NCBI GenBank assembly: GCA_963513935.1
Contig: OY740768.1
Location: 34,842,216 to 34,906,215 of the forward strand
Direction of reading: 5' to 3'
DNA length: 64,000 nt
DNA from: Aphrophora alni
Lineage: Eukaryota > Arthropoda > Insecta > Hemiptera > Aphrophoridae
The translations under genes and the position numbers were made by a program. Under the pieces are notes generated by a model. That model was given only the letters and a program-made list of their open reading frames with translations, was not told the DNA's origin and made no database searches. Shown here piece after piece: positions 24,509 through 39,606 of the stretch (positions are counted from its first letter, which is position 1; each line of letters opens with the position of its first letter).

Positions 24509-26804
24509 CTTCTTAGGCCTGTAGTTCCTTTATTAGATCTGGTTAGGTAGCCATATATTTATAAAATTACCTAACCAAACCTATTTGTGCGGATGAACAT
24601 AAAGATTGAGCATAAAGATCTAACCATACGAATTAACGTAGACAGATGGCCTAATCTCATAATCATTTCGTAATTTTAAATTGCTTATTTTAGTCATAAA
24701 TATTGGATTTTGATTCTTCAAAAGGGTTCTCTCATCCTCCCAGCTAAAGGATGATCCAATTTATTCAAAATGAGGTATGTATAACACGATTTTATTAAAT
24801 TTCAATATCAATTAATAATCTACTTTGTGTTTTTGAAATATTTCGTTTTATAATGTCTTAAAAATGTTCACAATAATTAAGACTTAAAATTATTAATATT
24901 ATGGCATTTTGTTTTAGCCAATACTGTATTCTTACTGGAGGAGTTCTTGTTCATGGCGAGTTCGAATTGGTATGTAAATAAAGTTAGAGAGTAATATGAC
25001 AAAACATTTTACTTCTGCCCTTTTTTTTGGTATTTCTAAAATTTATGAAGTCTAAAGGTAATATTTCTGAAAGAAAATATCGACGGAATAAAATAAACAT
25101 AATAAACAAAATGTGCAAAATTTAGCTTTCATTATTATTTTTTACTGTATTTTTTTAAATTACTAAGATTGATTTGTATACACAATGTAGTGTATGCGCT
25201 CTACTTGTGTTACTTGCATTAAAGTATTTAGTTTTTAATAGCGCTTTTTCTGTAATATGTTTATTGGAGGATTTTATTGATAAAATATCATATAATATAA
25301 CAAATATAATATTATTGTCTTAACCTTCTTTAATTGTAAATTGGACCTTTATTGATATTATACTAAATAAAATTGAATGGGAGTCTCAATTAATTATTCA
25401 TTAAACAAGATTTTAGTTAAGACTTTTTTTACTTGTGGAGTACAAAAGTTTAGTTTACCATCATTTAAATAACTTAAGCAAATGAAAAGATAAAAACTTA
25501 TCAAAGGTAAACCACTTAACAGTATAGTACTGGAAATTATATAGATTTCTACAGTACATAATAATGGGAACTTGGAACTCAGATAATGAAGAACTGTATT
25601 CGAATGATATTAAAACCATAAAGTTTCTCTTGGATAGTTACAATCCACAAAACAAATATCTGAGATGTAGAACAAATTAAGTATGTTTGTCTGGGTCATC
25701 AACATTTATTATTTATGGGTAATATTGATAAAAATTTCCTTTTTTTCCGACAACCATAGTGTGTGTGTTTTTCTGTTGCTGTTTGTTTCCATACCCAACC
25801 ATGGGTTGAAATTGTTACTTAGATTGAGTGAAGTACATTGTATACCTATAAGTTGTATACAGTTAAGTTATAAATAGTTGTCTATACCTGTTAATTATCA
25901 GTCGCCCGATGATGCCTCAAGGCGAAACAATTGTAGCATATTTATATTATTAAAATATTTTGAAACTTTAAGCTTTTGCTTTATTTTATCCTTAGGTACA
26001 TTGTGTTATGTTATGTTACGAAATATTATGAACAATGGTTTTACATCATTCATATTTTTAAAAAGAGAGAAAAAGTTATATAATTTGAAAACAATTATAT
26101 TGAAAAATCAAGGAGTAAAACTATGCCACATAAAATCGCTACTAAATAATTAATGTTTAAAAGATAATGATATTCAAAGAAGAAAGTTAATTACATTATT
26201 TCACTCCTGTATAACCTTTGTTCTAGCTTTGAACTTAAAAGAAATACCATATGACATCAAACCTGTAAGTCTAATTAAAGCTGGAGGAGAGCAACATTGC
26301 AATGAGTTTAGAGATGTGAATCCAATGGAGCAAGTGCCAGCATTACAGATTGATGGACACACTTTGATTGAATCAGTAATTATATTTCCTATACTTAAAT
26401 ATTATATCCTTAAAAAAAAATTAGTTTTGTGTTCGTTTCATTGTCTGTTCATCCACTGCAAATTTTATTTAAATAACCGAGATATAATCTAAATGACTTA
26501 GTTAGCCACTATTTGAAAATTGGTTCATGAGATAGATTTCTTATCAATTGAGGGTACTTACGTATTAACGCCACCGCAGCAGAAGTTGCGCTAATGCGTA
26601 TGCGCCAATAAAGAGCAAACTGGTTTAAGGGAAGCAGAATTCCATTTTTTTCAGCTTTGAGATTCATATACTTTCATTTTATGATTTTTCGCAAAAATTT
26701 TAGGCGTAGATTAGCGGCACTTCACTTTTAAAGTTCATGTTTATCCATGATCTAATTTCAAATTATTAACTTCAATAAACTTACGAATGGTTTGGCCAGG
26801 TGAT

Positions 26805-26836
<32 letters not shown>

Positions 26837-29800
26837 AATATAAGGTTTGCTCAGGTGTTTATATATATATATATATAGCTACCTGGCCAAACCTGTCGTG
26901 ATATATAATTATATCGCAAAGTAAGCAAATATTGGCGCATGCGCATTAGCAACTTCTGCTGCGGTGGCGTTAATACGTAAGTACCCAATTGAGTCTTCAG
27001 AAATTATTTGGAAAACAGTCCCAATATCCAAATGTAATTGGAAAACTAGTAATTTCATCAAGCAACTTATAAATTGCTGTTAACCTTTTTTTTATTTACC
27101 CATGATCATTTCTGAACAATAATTTTTGCCCCAAAACAGTTTTATCACCCTAAACAATTGTTTAATTTATAAAGTAATATCTCTTTGCCTTTACAAGCGC
27201 AACATTGTGGTACATAACAAACAAAATAAATTATAAAGTGTAAGGAATAAGAATTGTTCATTAATCTCTGCCTAGAACTTTACAGTATTTACAAAATGAT
27301 TACTATTCGCGTGTGAAATAAAGCTTATAGTTAGATTTTCATTTCAACAACATTTTAGGCATGTTAGGTCAGGTTTTACATTCTAATGGATCCATTAAAT
27401 TTATCAGTCTATTTATATATAAAACTTGACCTAAAACCAACATTATCACAAACAGTATAGGTTAAAACATTATGCTTAATTTTATGTACCTATTTATTAT
27501 TGACAGCATGTATTAAATGTAGAACGGTTTAGTAAAACCAAAATTAATTATAATAAATTTAAATTTTAGCGAAATAATAATATAATGGTAAAAAATAACT
27601 ACCATAAAATGTCTATAATAATTTATGTTCCTGTAATAATTAAGAAATTCGAACTTGAAATCTCAATTCCAAAACAAATGATCTTATTTATTTATTTAAT
27701 GGCTCAATCAATAAGTACACAACTCTTGATAATGCCCAAGTATATGTGTAAGGGTGCCCTCAGAGGCTCACTTTAGTGAGTACAGGCTTAGAAATTCAGA
27801 GAGAATCTTCACTTTTTTTTTTTCATGTAGTCTTAGGTTAGATCTCTCTTATTCGGTCTCTCATGATCAAGGCTTGTTCTTTTCTGACTCTAACACTATT
27901 AGAGTATTTGAGGGCTAGGGATCTTTATTTTATGTTCTTTACTTCTTTTTTTATAAGAGACTGAGAGGTTTTTTGCCTTTGAACAAGGGAAAAAATCTTG
28001 GTTGACGTGCAAGAGATTCCTTCACCAAGGAATCCACTCCATGCAAATCTAAATAATAAGTGTGTGTAGTAGCGTTGCACTATTGATTTACATTTACTTT
28101 GGTTATGAAAAAAGTACACTTTAAGTGTGCAATTTTGAAAAAGTAACTGGGAACTTAATGTTTATAAGATATAACCTATTTAATATTTTAGTGCAAAATG
28201 TAAATTGAAATTAATCCGAAAAAAAAAAAAGAAGAAACTATTCAAGATTGTAAATAAGATTTCAAGCAAATATTTAATTGTTCAATTTAAATACCATTAT
28301 TATTTTCTGTTTTATTTATAGTGTGTTCAAAGCTATATATTTGTGTTATATTTAAAGAATATAATATAAATCTGTTTTTCACAAAGTCTGATTCCTAACT
28401 AAAACTAAGATTTTATTGAACCAGTCTTTCTGGTTGTGTTGCCAATTATGAATATATTCCACAAACAAGTTTCTTTCAACAAATCATGCGATTACAATTC
28501 AGTGAATGGAATGTTACCTGCTAAACCAGTTTTAAGTCAAAAATAGACTTGTTTTCAGGCTGTATATTGTTTACATATAAAACATTCCTATGCCTGAAAT
28601 CAAGCCAGATGTTAAGTTAATATGTTATATTTGTTATTATTTACTTATATAAGTTTAATTATGAATTGGCATTAACCACAAACAATACTAATCATGAATA
28701 GTGTCAATAAAATTAATCTGTTTTGATAACCATTCATGGTTTATGATTAGTGCTAATTTATTTATTTATCTATCTTCCCTTAGCTTTATAAATATTGGCT
28801 TATCAAATAAAATCAGGATTTGTCATTTTGTAAGAAAATCTACACAATGTAATCAATTTACACTATATATATACTAATTTAATTACAATTCACATTTTAA
28901 TAATATAGAAATATTTCAAGTAAATTTGGAAAAAAATTACAGTAGTACTATTTTAAATAATAATTATAGAAAATTTTTAAGTATGTGTGAATGTCTTCAG
29001 CAAAACTTAAAGAATTAACTGTAGATGAGTTAAAAAAATTTCTGGGCTTATTATATTGCATATAGAGGCACTATTTGAACCAACTATATCCAGAACTACT
29101 CAAATAAAGACTGATTATTTAATTGTTCGTGCTTCACTCAGTACATCTTTCGCGACCGGTTCCGAAATATTCTAAGGTGTTTATACTTTAGTACAAATGA
29201 TGATACCACTAATAATGTAAACAAGTTGTGTAAAGTCCAACTAGTAATGACCATTTTAATAATAAAATGTTGATTTACTCTCTGGACAAAAACTGTCCAT
29301 TGATGAAGCTATGGTGCTGTGAAAAGGTTCCTGGCTATTCGACAATACATCAAGGAGAAGCATCATAAGTATGGCATTAAATTTTATATTTTGTCAGAGG
29401 AAAATAGATTAAATTTTAAATTCACCATATATAGTGGCAAAGAAAGTGCCATTGCAGGTATATAAACCATACTATAAAAGTGGTTTTACAACTCTTGGAA
29501 ATGAAACTGAACTGTGGCCATATATGGACATTATTACAATACCGTAAAAATAGCTATAAAATTATTGTCAAGTAATACATATTGTAATGGTACATTGCGG
29601 GCTGACCGAATAAATAATCCAGTGGGGTGTTATGAAAGCTAAATTGGCAAAAGGTCAAATTGAAGCTAAATAGACTGATGGTATCATGCTTGGGAGGTGG
29701 AAAGATAAGTGGACAGTTATCTATCTTTCAACTTTAATCCGAAAATAAGATGGTCATGTTCATTAAAAAGAGATTTAACAAATAACTACAAAAGAAGTTG

Positions 29801-31853
29801 CCTATTGTCAAATATAATGCCTTCATGAAAGGAGTTGATGAGCAGATCAATTTCTGTCATACTATCCATGTGAAAGAAAAACTGTGATGATACAACAATA
29901 TCTTCATTCATTATACAATTGTTACTTGTAAACAGCCACAAGTTGTATAACATGAATAATAATAACAGGAAAAAAAGTAATTGTATGATTTTCGATTAAA
30001 AATTATAGACAAACTATTACTACGAAAAGAAAACACTAACACCCCAACACCCAGATAAACAATTACACCACGTGCACACACCCTAGTTAGAAAGTTAGAA
30101 ATGAACAATGACACACGAGGCAATGTATTATAAGAAAAAGATGTCCTTTAATTCCAGATCATTGATAATGCATGTAGGTTAATGGTAAGAATTTCTAAAG
30201 TCCAATGTTATAAACAATAGACAGTATTTTCCAAAGGGCACAACTCCAGTTAAGGGTTAACACTTAAATTAGGGGGAAAAGTAATGGCTTTAGTATGGTG
30301 TTGAGCACTTTAGGTGCTTTTCCTTGATGTATTGTTGTATAGCCAGGAACCTTTTCACAGCACCATAGCTTCATGAAGGGACAGTTTTTGTCCAGAAAGT
30401 AAATCAACATTTTATTATTAAAATGGTCATTAGTTGTTGGACTTTATACAACTTGTTTACATTATTAGTGGTATCGTCATTTCTACTAAAGTATAAACAC
30501 CTTGAAATATTTCGGAACCGGTTGCGAGAGATGTACTGAACGAAACATGAAAAATTAAATAATTGGTAGTCCTGGATACAGTTGGTTCAAATAGTGCCTC
30601 TATATGCAATAATAAGGCCCAGAAATTTTTTAAATTCATCTACAGTTAATTCTTTAAGTTTTGCTGAAGACATTCGCACATAAAGGCATGTTCAACATTA
30701 AAGTTTTTTAGTATCCATTTGTTTCACGCACTACATTCTCTAAAAAAATTGAGTTTACAAGCACTAAAACATAGTATATTGGTTTACCATCAGGAGCGAA
30801 TGGGAAAAGAATTTTGTTTTCCCCTGTAAAAGGAATATTTCTAAAATCCGTTGTCTCATTGGACCACACAGGGTTAATGTCAATTTTGTCTTTCTTGTCA
30901 TCATCTTCGGAAGTAAACTCTTCATCACTACCCTCCGATTCAAAGACATTGTCAAACTTATCACTTTCATTCAAATCTTTATTACCATATGAAGTAGTAA
31001 TACAATCTACTTACAATGGGGTCAAAAACAATAAAGAAAATATAAATACTAAATACTGGCAGAATAACTAAAAACTTACAAAAATGGAGAAGTAGAGAAA
31101 TAGGGGAAGAGGCGCCTAACACACGGTACACAGATTTAGCTATTTCTTTGTGTGTAAAGGGAAAGAAATTCTCACTAAAATAATAAATAACAAACACACA
31201 CTAAATTAATGACAATATATCACTGTATAATGAAAAGAATCAACGAATTCACTAAAAGTTGAGACACTTATAAAAATACTGAAACTCAAAACCAAACATG
31301 ACTTATTATTAACTCAACACTTCTAAATATTGAGGAGAGAACAACAACCTACTTCCATAGCGATCCAACTCACACTGACTGGTAGAGTTTGACATAGTTA
31401 CACAAGGTGCATCAGCAGTACTTTATGATACTACCTATGTACGGAGCATCACCCAGAGTTAATGGCATCATAAGATTGGACTATTTATTCGCCTCTTAAA
31501 TAATGTGATTTTTCTCTTTTGATTTCAGTTAAGTATAATGCATTACTTGGAAGAAACCAGACCTCAGAGGGCTTTAATGCCACAAGATGTTCATAAGAGA
31601 GCTAAGGTAAATTTGTGAAGATGATTAAATTTAAATAATGTTTATTATATAACTGATGTCCCACATAGTGGTTACTATTTTTATGAGTTTATTTGCCATA
31701 ATTATACAGTTTTCCAAATGTATTCCTAAAGGACTAAAAAATGTTACATGTGATTTCAAAATTTTCACAGAATAGTCGTTGAATCAGAATGGTGAATTTA
31801 AAATACCACCACTGTGTTGGTATTGGACAAGATTAAGTCTCCAGTTTTCTCTA

Positions 31854-31913
<60 letters not shown>

Positions 31914-34900
31914 AGGTCACCTGGAAGTCAAGGTTATTTGCATACTAATTAGAACAAAATAAGGAGGTAATTGAAGAAAAATTGATTGTGTGTATTCTAA
32001 GAGATTTTGTTCCATTCTTTGTTACTTTTTACCTAACATTTACATTGTATAGATTTTGTCTGAAAGTTCAATTTTAAGAATGTTGTAATTATGACAAACT
32101 AATTCAACACCACTGTCTTCAGGATAAAATGTTTACTACAAAATAATTAGTTTGGTCATGCTTAACGTGACCGTTCTTTCCTCCTTTGAGGCAATTTGGT
32201 AAACTTATTCAACTGTGTACAAAATTATTTAACAATATGTAGGCCTATACTTAAAGTAACATAATTTTCAATAGGTGAGAGAGATATGTGAAGTGATAGC
32301 TTCAGGAATTCAACCATTACAGAATTTAACTGTACTTATCTATGTGGGGGAAGAAAAGAAAAAGGAGTGGGCACAGCATTGGATCAACAGAGGTTTAAGA
32401 GGTATAGTTTTACACTAAGCTTTAATCTGTAATATAATCAAATCTTATTCTTAAACCAACTTATAAAAAGTGTCTAAAATAAATAGTACATAAACATTCC
32501 ATAATTCTTTATAAAATACCACATTAAAAAAATTAAGAAAATAATAAGATTGATTACTGATGTAGAACTTGTAGGCATAATTTATGTGGTTTTGGGAACA
32601 AAAGTACGGAAGATACTGACCACATTTTTTTAATGACCGACTTCCTTGTATTGGTCTTAATTAGCTGCAATGTTGCTGATCATCATTCATATTTTGAGTA
32701 AGCTTGAAACAAGATTTTATTTTGTAATATTTTTGTTTTGGAAGTTAATCAAGTTCCAATTCTTCTCTAAAGATTTAACTTATATTGTTATCATTTCATG
32801 AAATTTTTCCCAATTTTAATTTTATGTTGAATCTGATCCATGTTAAAATCTTTCGTTTGGAATATTATTGTTATTACTCGTATGTATAAAAAAAGAAAGT
32901 CGTTTAACCTTATTTAATTAATTTTAGAGTAAGTTTCAAAATAGCATCCAATGTACGGTTTTTGTCTATCAATCAGTTTAATAAAATTTAGCATGTTGTA
33001 TAGCTTATGTTAACATGATATGGTTCACTTAATTCTATGATGATTACAAATTTTTAATGGAATGTATGTCATATGAAATTGAATATGTTTGGTGAGTATG
33101 AAAACTGGGTGATATGATATATTTATTTTTACATTATTATACTATACAAGTTCTTTTTATTTTTAGTTCAATTATACCAATGGATGAATGATCAAATTTT
33201 AACTTTAATATCAGTTATAAATTTTGTGACATTACACTACTTCCCATATAAATTAACCTAATTTTATTTCCGTTACATTACTAAAAGAAAGTAAATTTTA
33301 AAATAAAGAAATGACTTATGAAAAATTCAAAAGTATCTCCAGTCGCTGACAAAATTTATAATTTTGCTATCAAAAGCAAGATGTGAACACACCAATGTTC
33401 AGAGTCTTTAAAGGAATATGTTATTAATTGTTATAAACATACATAATACTTAAAAATTAAATATGTTACTTTCTACAGATTATTTGTATGAAAGTTCATT
33501 CTTCTTTCTTTCCTGGAAGCAAACTTCTTTACTACTTTTTCGTTAAGACTTAAGAATGTTGTCTATCGTTTGTTTTTTATAATTCAGCATGCCCAAAGCA
33601 TGTTGTTTGTTCATAGTGCTTCATTTTCTTTCCTTTTTTTTTTTTTTTTGTTCGGATAACTTGTTATCCTAATTATGAATATCAGTGTTCTCTGGACATT
33701 TGATTTTGCTTTTTAGAGTAGAAAAACCACTCAGGTTCAGCAGTAATTATAGGAGTAGTTAATATAATTTTCATTAAAGTAAATACTTCAATAAGTGTGT
33801 CACCAATGCCACTATCTGTCATAAGCTGATTCTTTCTTGAAATACCTGCACTGCCCAAAAACTCATTTTTGTCGTACAAGATAGATATAAAAGTATGCCA
33901 ACAAAACAATTTTTATTGATAAAGGGATAGTCTTCTAGTTCTTGGATAGGAAATTTATCTTTTGGTCTATTCTGCTGCTGAAAGGTGTATGGAAAAAGAA
34001 AACCCAATTGCATACTTCCAAGCAGAAATAATATTTAAAGTGTTGTGTTTTTTCTTTCTTTTTAGAGGTGGAGATAATTCATTATGTTCAAAATTAGAAG
34101 GTAAGTTCCTAATTTTGAGTTCTGCATCATAAAACTCTTCTAAGGCCACAGGTATTATAAATACTTGTAGTTTTAGCGCTCGAGTTTGTAACTGAGCAAA
34201 TAAAATGGTAACATGAAGCATTAGAGAATAAAAAAACAGGGTTTCCATGAAGGCTACTAAAAAATGTTTCCTTTGTGAGAAAAATGAGCATTCGGAAAAG
34301 TTTCTTTTTAGATTGTCTATACTCCTTTTTGAACACTCAAGACAGCAGCGTTATCGTATGTTTGTGTAATTTATTTTCCATAGTCTTCTTTTAGTGGAAT
34401 TTGCAACTGCTCTTTAATACACTGTGACAATTCTTCACAGTGTATTCTGAGATGAACTGTAAAAAAAAAAAAAACCCCTAAAATTTGTCTAAATTTTCCC
34501 ACGCAGTTCATAACGAAACACAATAACTTGTAATGTTTCCTCCGAATAATCTGTAGTATCTTGTGACATTTTTAGAATGTACTCCAATATCTCATTTTGG
34601 ATGGTATTAGAGGCTATTAAAAAATTTAGAGCTTAAAAGATGTTTTTGAAGAGGCTCATCCAATTTTACAGCAAAATCCCACAAACCTCGAAAAATTCCC
34701 GATTTAAATGAATCAACTATGTTGTCAAATGTGTCATAAAGGAAGTTTAATTTACCACAAAACATAATATAATCTATAGCTTTGATAAAATTTCACTATT
34801 TTGTCTTACTTCTTCATTATGGTTATTAAATTTTGCCTATCAAGGAAAACAGAATTGGGCTTTTTTTGTCACAGTCACATAAACATTTCTTAATTGAATT

Positions 34901-37900
34901 TACTCAAATTTCCTATATAAGATTTTTGCCTGCTTGTTGAGGCTTGTCTAATTTCCAAACTTTTCGTAGGACATCCTACATTTAAATTTTTTTCTTTTCT
35001 TCGAAACTAACTTTACTAAAACTATTACTATCCAAATTAGCAACACTATTTATTTCCATAATGTTTCTATTTTAAAAGTAATAATTAATATTAAAAAGTT
35101 AATTTATAAAATATGCAACTAACTAATTAATAAACTATAAACAAATCATCAAACAAATGAATGAGTCTCACTCCACACAAGATAAACAAATTAGACCTAA
35201 TAATTGGTAGCGCAAACGAAATGAACACTGAACGAATCTTACTCGGACTGCAGCTATAAGTTCTATCTAATCCTACAATCCTCCCCAACTATGTGCGCAC
35301 TATCTAGTGTGATGCATTTTTAGTTGGGGATAGCCCAACCAATAGCCATAATTGATTATTATTTACTGACTATAATGTATCAAATTTATAAAATTTATCA
35401 TTTTCTTTGCAATTTAATTCCAGTATCAAATTTAAATGTTTAGTTTTTAATAAATTAAGAAAATAAAATATTTATTTCTTGAATTAAGGAGAGCTTCACC
35501 CTTTATGAACGAGCCACCACTGTAAGGATCATAAGAAAAACATATAATATATATAGCTTATATTTAAAAATATTTATGAATCCTTTTTTATGTGTTAGCT
35601 GTAGAGAAACTATTGTCCTCTTCTGCTGGAAAATACTGTGTTGGGGATGAACTGACTCTAGCTGACTGCTGCCTCATTCCACAAGTGTTTAATGCTCGCA
35701 GGTAGGAAGGAGACATATTATAATAGTTGTATTGTACAGAGTGATTCTAAAGTTCTCAAACTCTATTTTTGAATATTATGTATGCTAACACTAAACAATA
35801 TTTATGAATTCCATTACTTGGGTTGAGTTTGTTTAAAGTTCGGTTAATCGCTCACGCACATTAAAATATGGGAAAGCAGATACTACAAGCGAGGCGGGAG
35901 AATGGTAACCACTCAGTTTGCCATGATTTCATGCAAGATCATTGGAAATTTCTAGAAAACGAATAGTGGGTTCCAATTTTTTCCTTAAAATCGTATCTTC
36001 TGAGGTTTATGTAGACATCACAATTAACAGTTGGTACTGATGCTTGAGGAAGATGAATTGCTAATTAGCACATGTCTAAGCAAACAATGAAGATGTGTAG
36101 AGAGTTCGTCAAAACAAGTTGATCTTTAAATATTAGTGGTCACCTCACTCAGATTTGTCTCCATAAGATTAGAAACAAACCTAGAGGTCTACAAAAAGTC
36201 CAGCATAGAATGATACCAGTCATCCATGAAATTCCAGTTGACATTTTGAAAAAAATTGCTACAAACATGCGTCATCATGTCAATTTATGTATTGAATAAA
36301 ATGGTAGACATTTTCAGCATCTTTTGTAAATGAAGAGTGTATTTTTTACTTTAAAATTTTAATTTCTTGTAAGCATATGATTTTTAACAGTGTGATGTAC
36401 TGAAAATAAATAAATTTTCTTTTCAAATTAGAGTTCGGGGACTTTTGAATCACTCTGTAGTGTAACTAACATGTATACTAATTTATAAATAAATGTCTAA
36501 AACGTAGAATATTATATGAGTCTTATAGGGTCCGTGTCACATTAGTTTGGTTTTTCAAATGTGATCATTTTATCAAAGTAATGTTCTTTTGATGCATCCT
36601 TAAAACAAGTGTTAAATGTTGGTTGGATGAAGTAGATAAAGAAAATAATAGTGGTGTAAAATAGGGGAAAACCATGTTTATAGAGACTGACTAAGATTCA
36701 GAAAATGAACCAGAATAATGAGAATACTTCATTTTTATGATCATAGAAAATTTGCTTTCTGAAATTTTTACAAAACTCCTAGGAACTTAATATTATGTTC
36801 GTTGTGATAAAATACAGGTAAATACTGAAAATTATCGTTTAAAGTTGCAATTATTGTAATTTTTAAAAAGGTAAGAATAGTATAAAATTAAACTTTCGTA
36901 TTACGTTTTAATTTAGGAATTGTCAAATGTATAAAAACGTCCCTGTTTAATAAGCTTTCAAACAATGTACTACAACCTTGGGTTCGTTGTCATTGTAAAG
37001 AAATACTTACAGTCTGAATGTGGAAAAAACACTTTTTAGTCTAATAGAACATCTAAAAAGGGTAATTAAAAACAAACTAACATACTAATAGCAATAATGT
37101 TTAGAAAGAAACAACTCTTTTTTTCACAAAAAATCAACACAGAAGAAATAATCAAATTTAAACATGTAGGATAGTAACACCAGTCACATAGCAGAGCTAG
37201 AATTTATTTTCAAAATGTCTTCTGTTCTCTCTTGTGCAAGCTCTTGCTCATTTTCGCTTGACCTTGTGTGAAAATTTTTCCTGAATCGTTACAGTGGCGT
37301 CTGTGATTCTGCTATTCAAAAGTTCTTGTTCATTATTCATAAATATTCTTGTTTAACTGAGTCGCATAAACTTGACTTTTCATGAAATTCTACATAAAAA
37401 AAGATCACAGGAGAGAGAGAACAGGGGATCTACGAGGCCAGCTACTACACCTGCGCCACCTATCTATCTCAAATAGTTTAACTTTAGCTACTGGTGAAAA
37501 ATGATTCTTTGTGGTTGTTCTGGTCCAATTTATTAAGGAAGTTGATGTAAGTTGTTTTGAATGGAAATATATTTCAGCATTCAAATTTCCATCAAAAGTA
37601 AGAGACCCTATAAATCATTCTCTGATTACACACATGTATTTTGGATTACTCCTTTTGGATTTTGTGTAGCCCAAAGGTGGATGTTGTGTGAGTTGAAGAT
37701 CCCTTGTTTGATAAAATATATGTCTTGTTATTTTACAAAATCTTTGTGAAAAATGGTACTGCTCAATGTCATTCTTTAATAGCTAATGGCAAAATTCCCT
37801 TCACAGCATTATCGTAAGGTTCTAATCTTGAACTGTCGTGAAATGAAATGGATGAAAATTATTTTGGTAGGAAACTTTTAATACCTTACTGTGAGATGTA

Positions 37901-39557
37901 CCAGTTTTGACAGTTTCAGCAGCGAGTATCCTACAACTATTTTCAGGATTTTATTCTACGATCTAAATAATTTGTTCTTCAACAGCCACAATACTGAAAT
38001 GGACTGACCTAATAATGTTGCTTCTGGACTGAACTATCTCAACCCGTCTTTTATGCAATTGAATAAACAGTTGCGTACTGGGAGTGTGGCGATTTTGATA
38101 CTAACTACCTCTGGGGGGCAAGTGCATTCCCATCAAAAAATCCAGAAAATAAATGTATTTCTGCATAATCACGATTGGGTGGAAACTGTTATCACGATTT
38201 CACTGTTAGCCACTGAATTACATTTATCTTTTGGCAATCTGTTTTGCAATTTAAAACATGAGGTTGCTTCCTCATCAGATAATGGAGAAAGCATCTAATA
38301 AGAAAAATTAAAACATCTGCAATTTTATTGGATTAACTATCAGTATAGGACCTGAGGAGTACATTTCCCAGTATCACTCATAACAATATCTTTTGTTAAA
38401 AAACAAGTCTATGCTTAGTTTCAAATTTCCCTAAGTGCAACCTAATTATTATGGTTATCAACTAATTATAACAATGTACACTGTGTATGAATTTATTTTC
38501 CCTCAAAATCCAACACAAACCCAAGATTGTAGTACATCGTTGAAAAGGTTATTAGACAGGGAAAGTTTTTATAACATTTGACACTTTCTAAAGTAAATAC
38601 TTTAACCATTTTCTGCTATCTTGTTATATGTAGCATATTTTAAAAAAATCTAAATTTTAATTTCTTTTGTAGGTACGTATTAAAAAACTATACATTTACA
38701 ATTGAACATACGTGTAGAAAATTTTCATGGCACTACCCAGAACACAAATTTCCCCCCAGGAATTTCCCCTAAAATTATTATTTTTTTCATACAAGCTTAA
38801 CCTATTATTAGAATATGTTAATTTTTAAAGTACTATCCTTACAGTATATTATTTGAAGAAAAAAAATTCATACTAAATAAAAAAGTACAGTGATGTATGA
38901 TGTCATTTGTCGCTATGAAATAGCAGCCTTCCCTTCGCTTTTGATGAAGGTTGTTCATCACATTTGAGACAAGATGCTTAAGAAAACCATCTAGAGGTTC
39001 TGTAATTATATAAGTGCAAGGTTCTCCAGTAATATTTCACGAAGTTTTTCAATTTCTTTGTTCTGGATCTTGTGAAACCTTCTCCATTCGTTTCTTTGTT
39101 ACTCTTTATCAACCAATAGATATTCTTGTTATAAATTTTTTTGAACACTCCACTTCTGTAAAAACTAATGAAAAGTTTTCTTTGGTTAATTTTTCCACTT
39201 TTCATTTTCATTATCATGTCATTAATTGTACTGTTCTGAGAGGTACAACTGGATTTTGTGACCAACTCTAATATGTCAATTATCCCCAGCAATTTATATA
39301 AAAACAAGGTTTACAAAAAAATGTTGAGTACCAAGTATTCTTAACATTGGTATTGTTCCCTTGCCGGGTGCATTCAGTGTGTTTCTTTTATAAGTTAAAT
39401 GAAAACAACTTTTAACATCTCATTGGAATGTTTTATATACTCCTATTTTACTCTTAACATAATGAGTTTCTTGAAGCAAATTCAAAATACTGTCTATTAT
39501 TTCATTTGGTAATGCAGTCATGGCTTTCTTCCGAAATTATTACCAGAAAAACATCTA

Positions 39558-39606
<49 letters not shown>

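Noticed and set aside
26053..26170. Possible alternative GSTZ exon upstream of exon 3
   Set aside because: The frame ends in stops before the acceptor, and exon 2 joins exon 3 directly in phase with the family sequence.
31850..31935. TA tract followed by GGTCACCTGG, resembling the foldback core
   Set aside because: Only one side matches; no inverted partner is found to the left of the TA run, so it was not counted as a family member.
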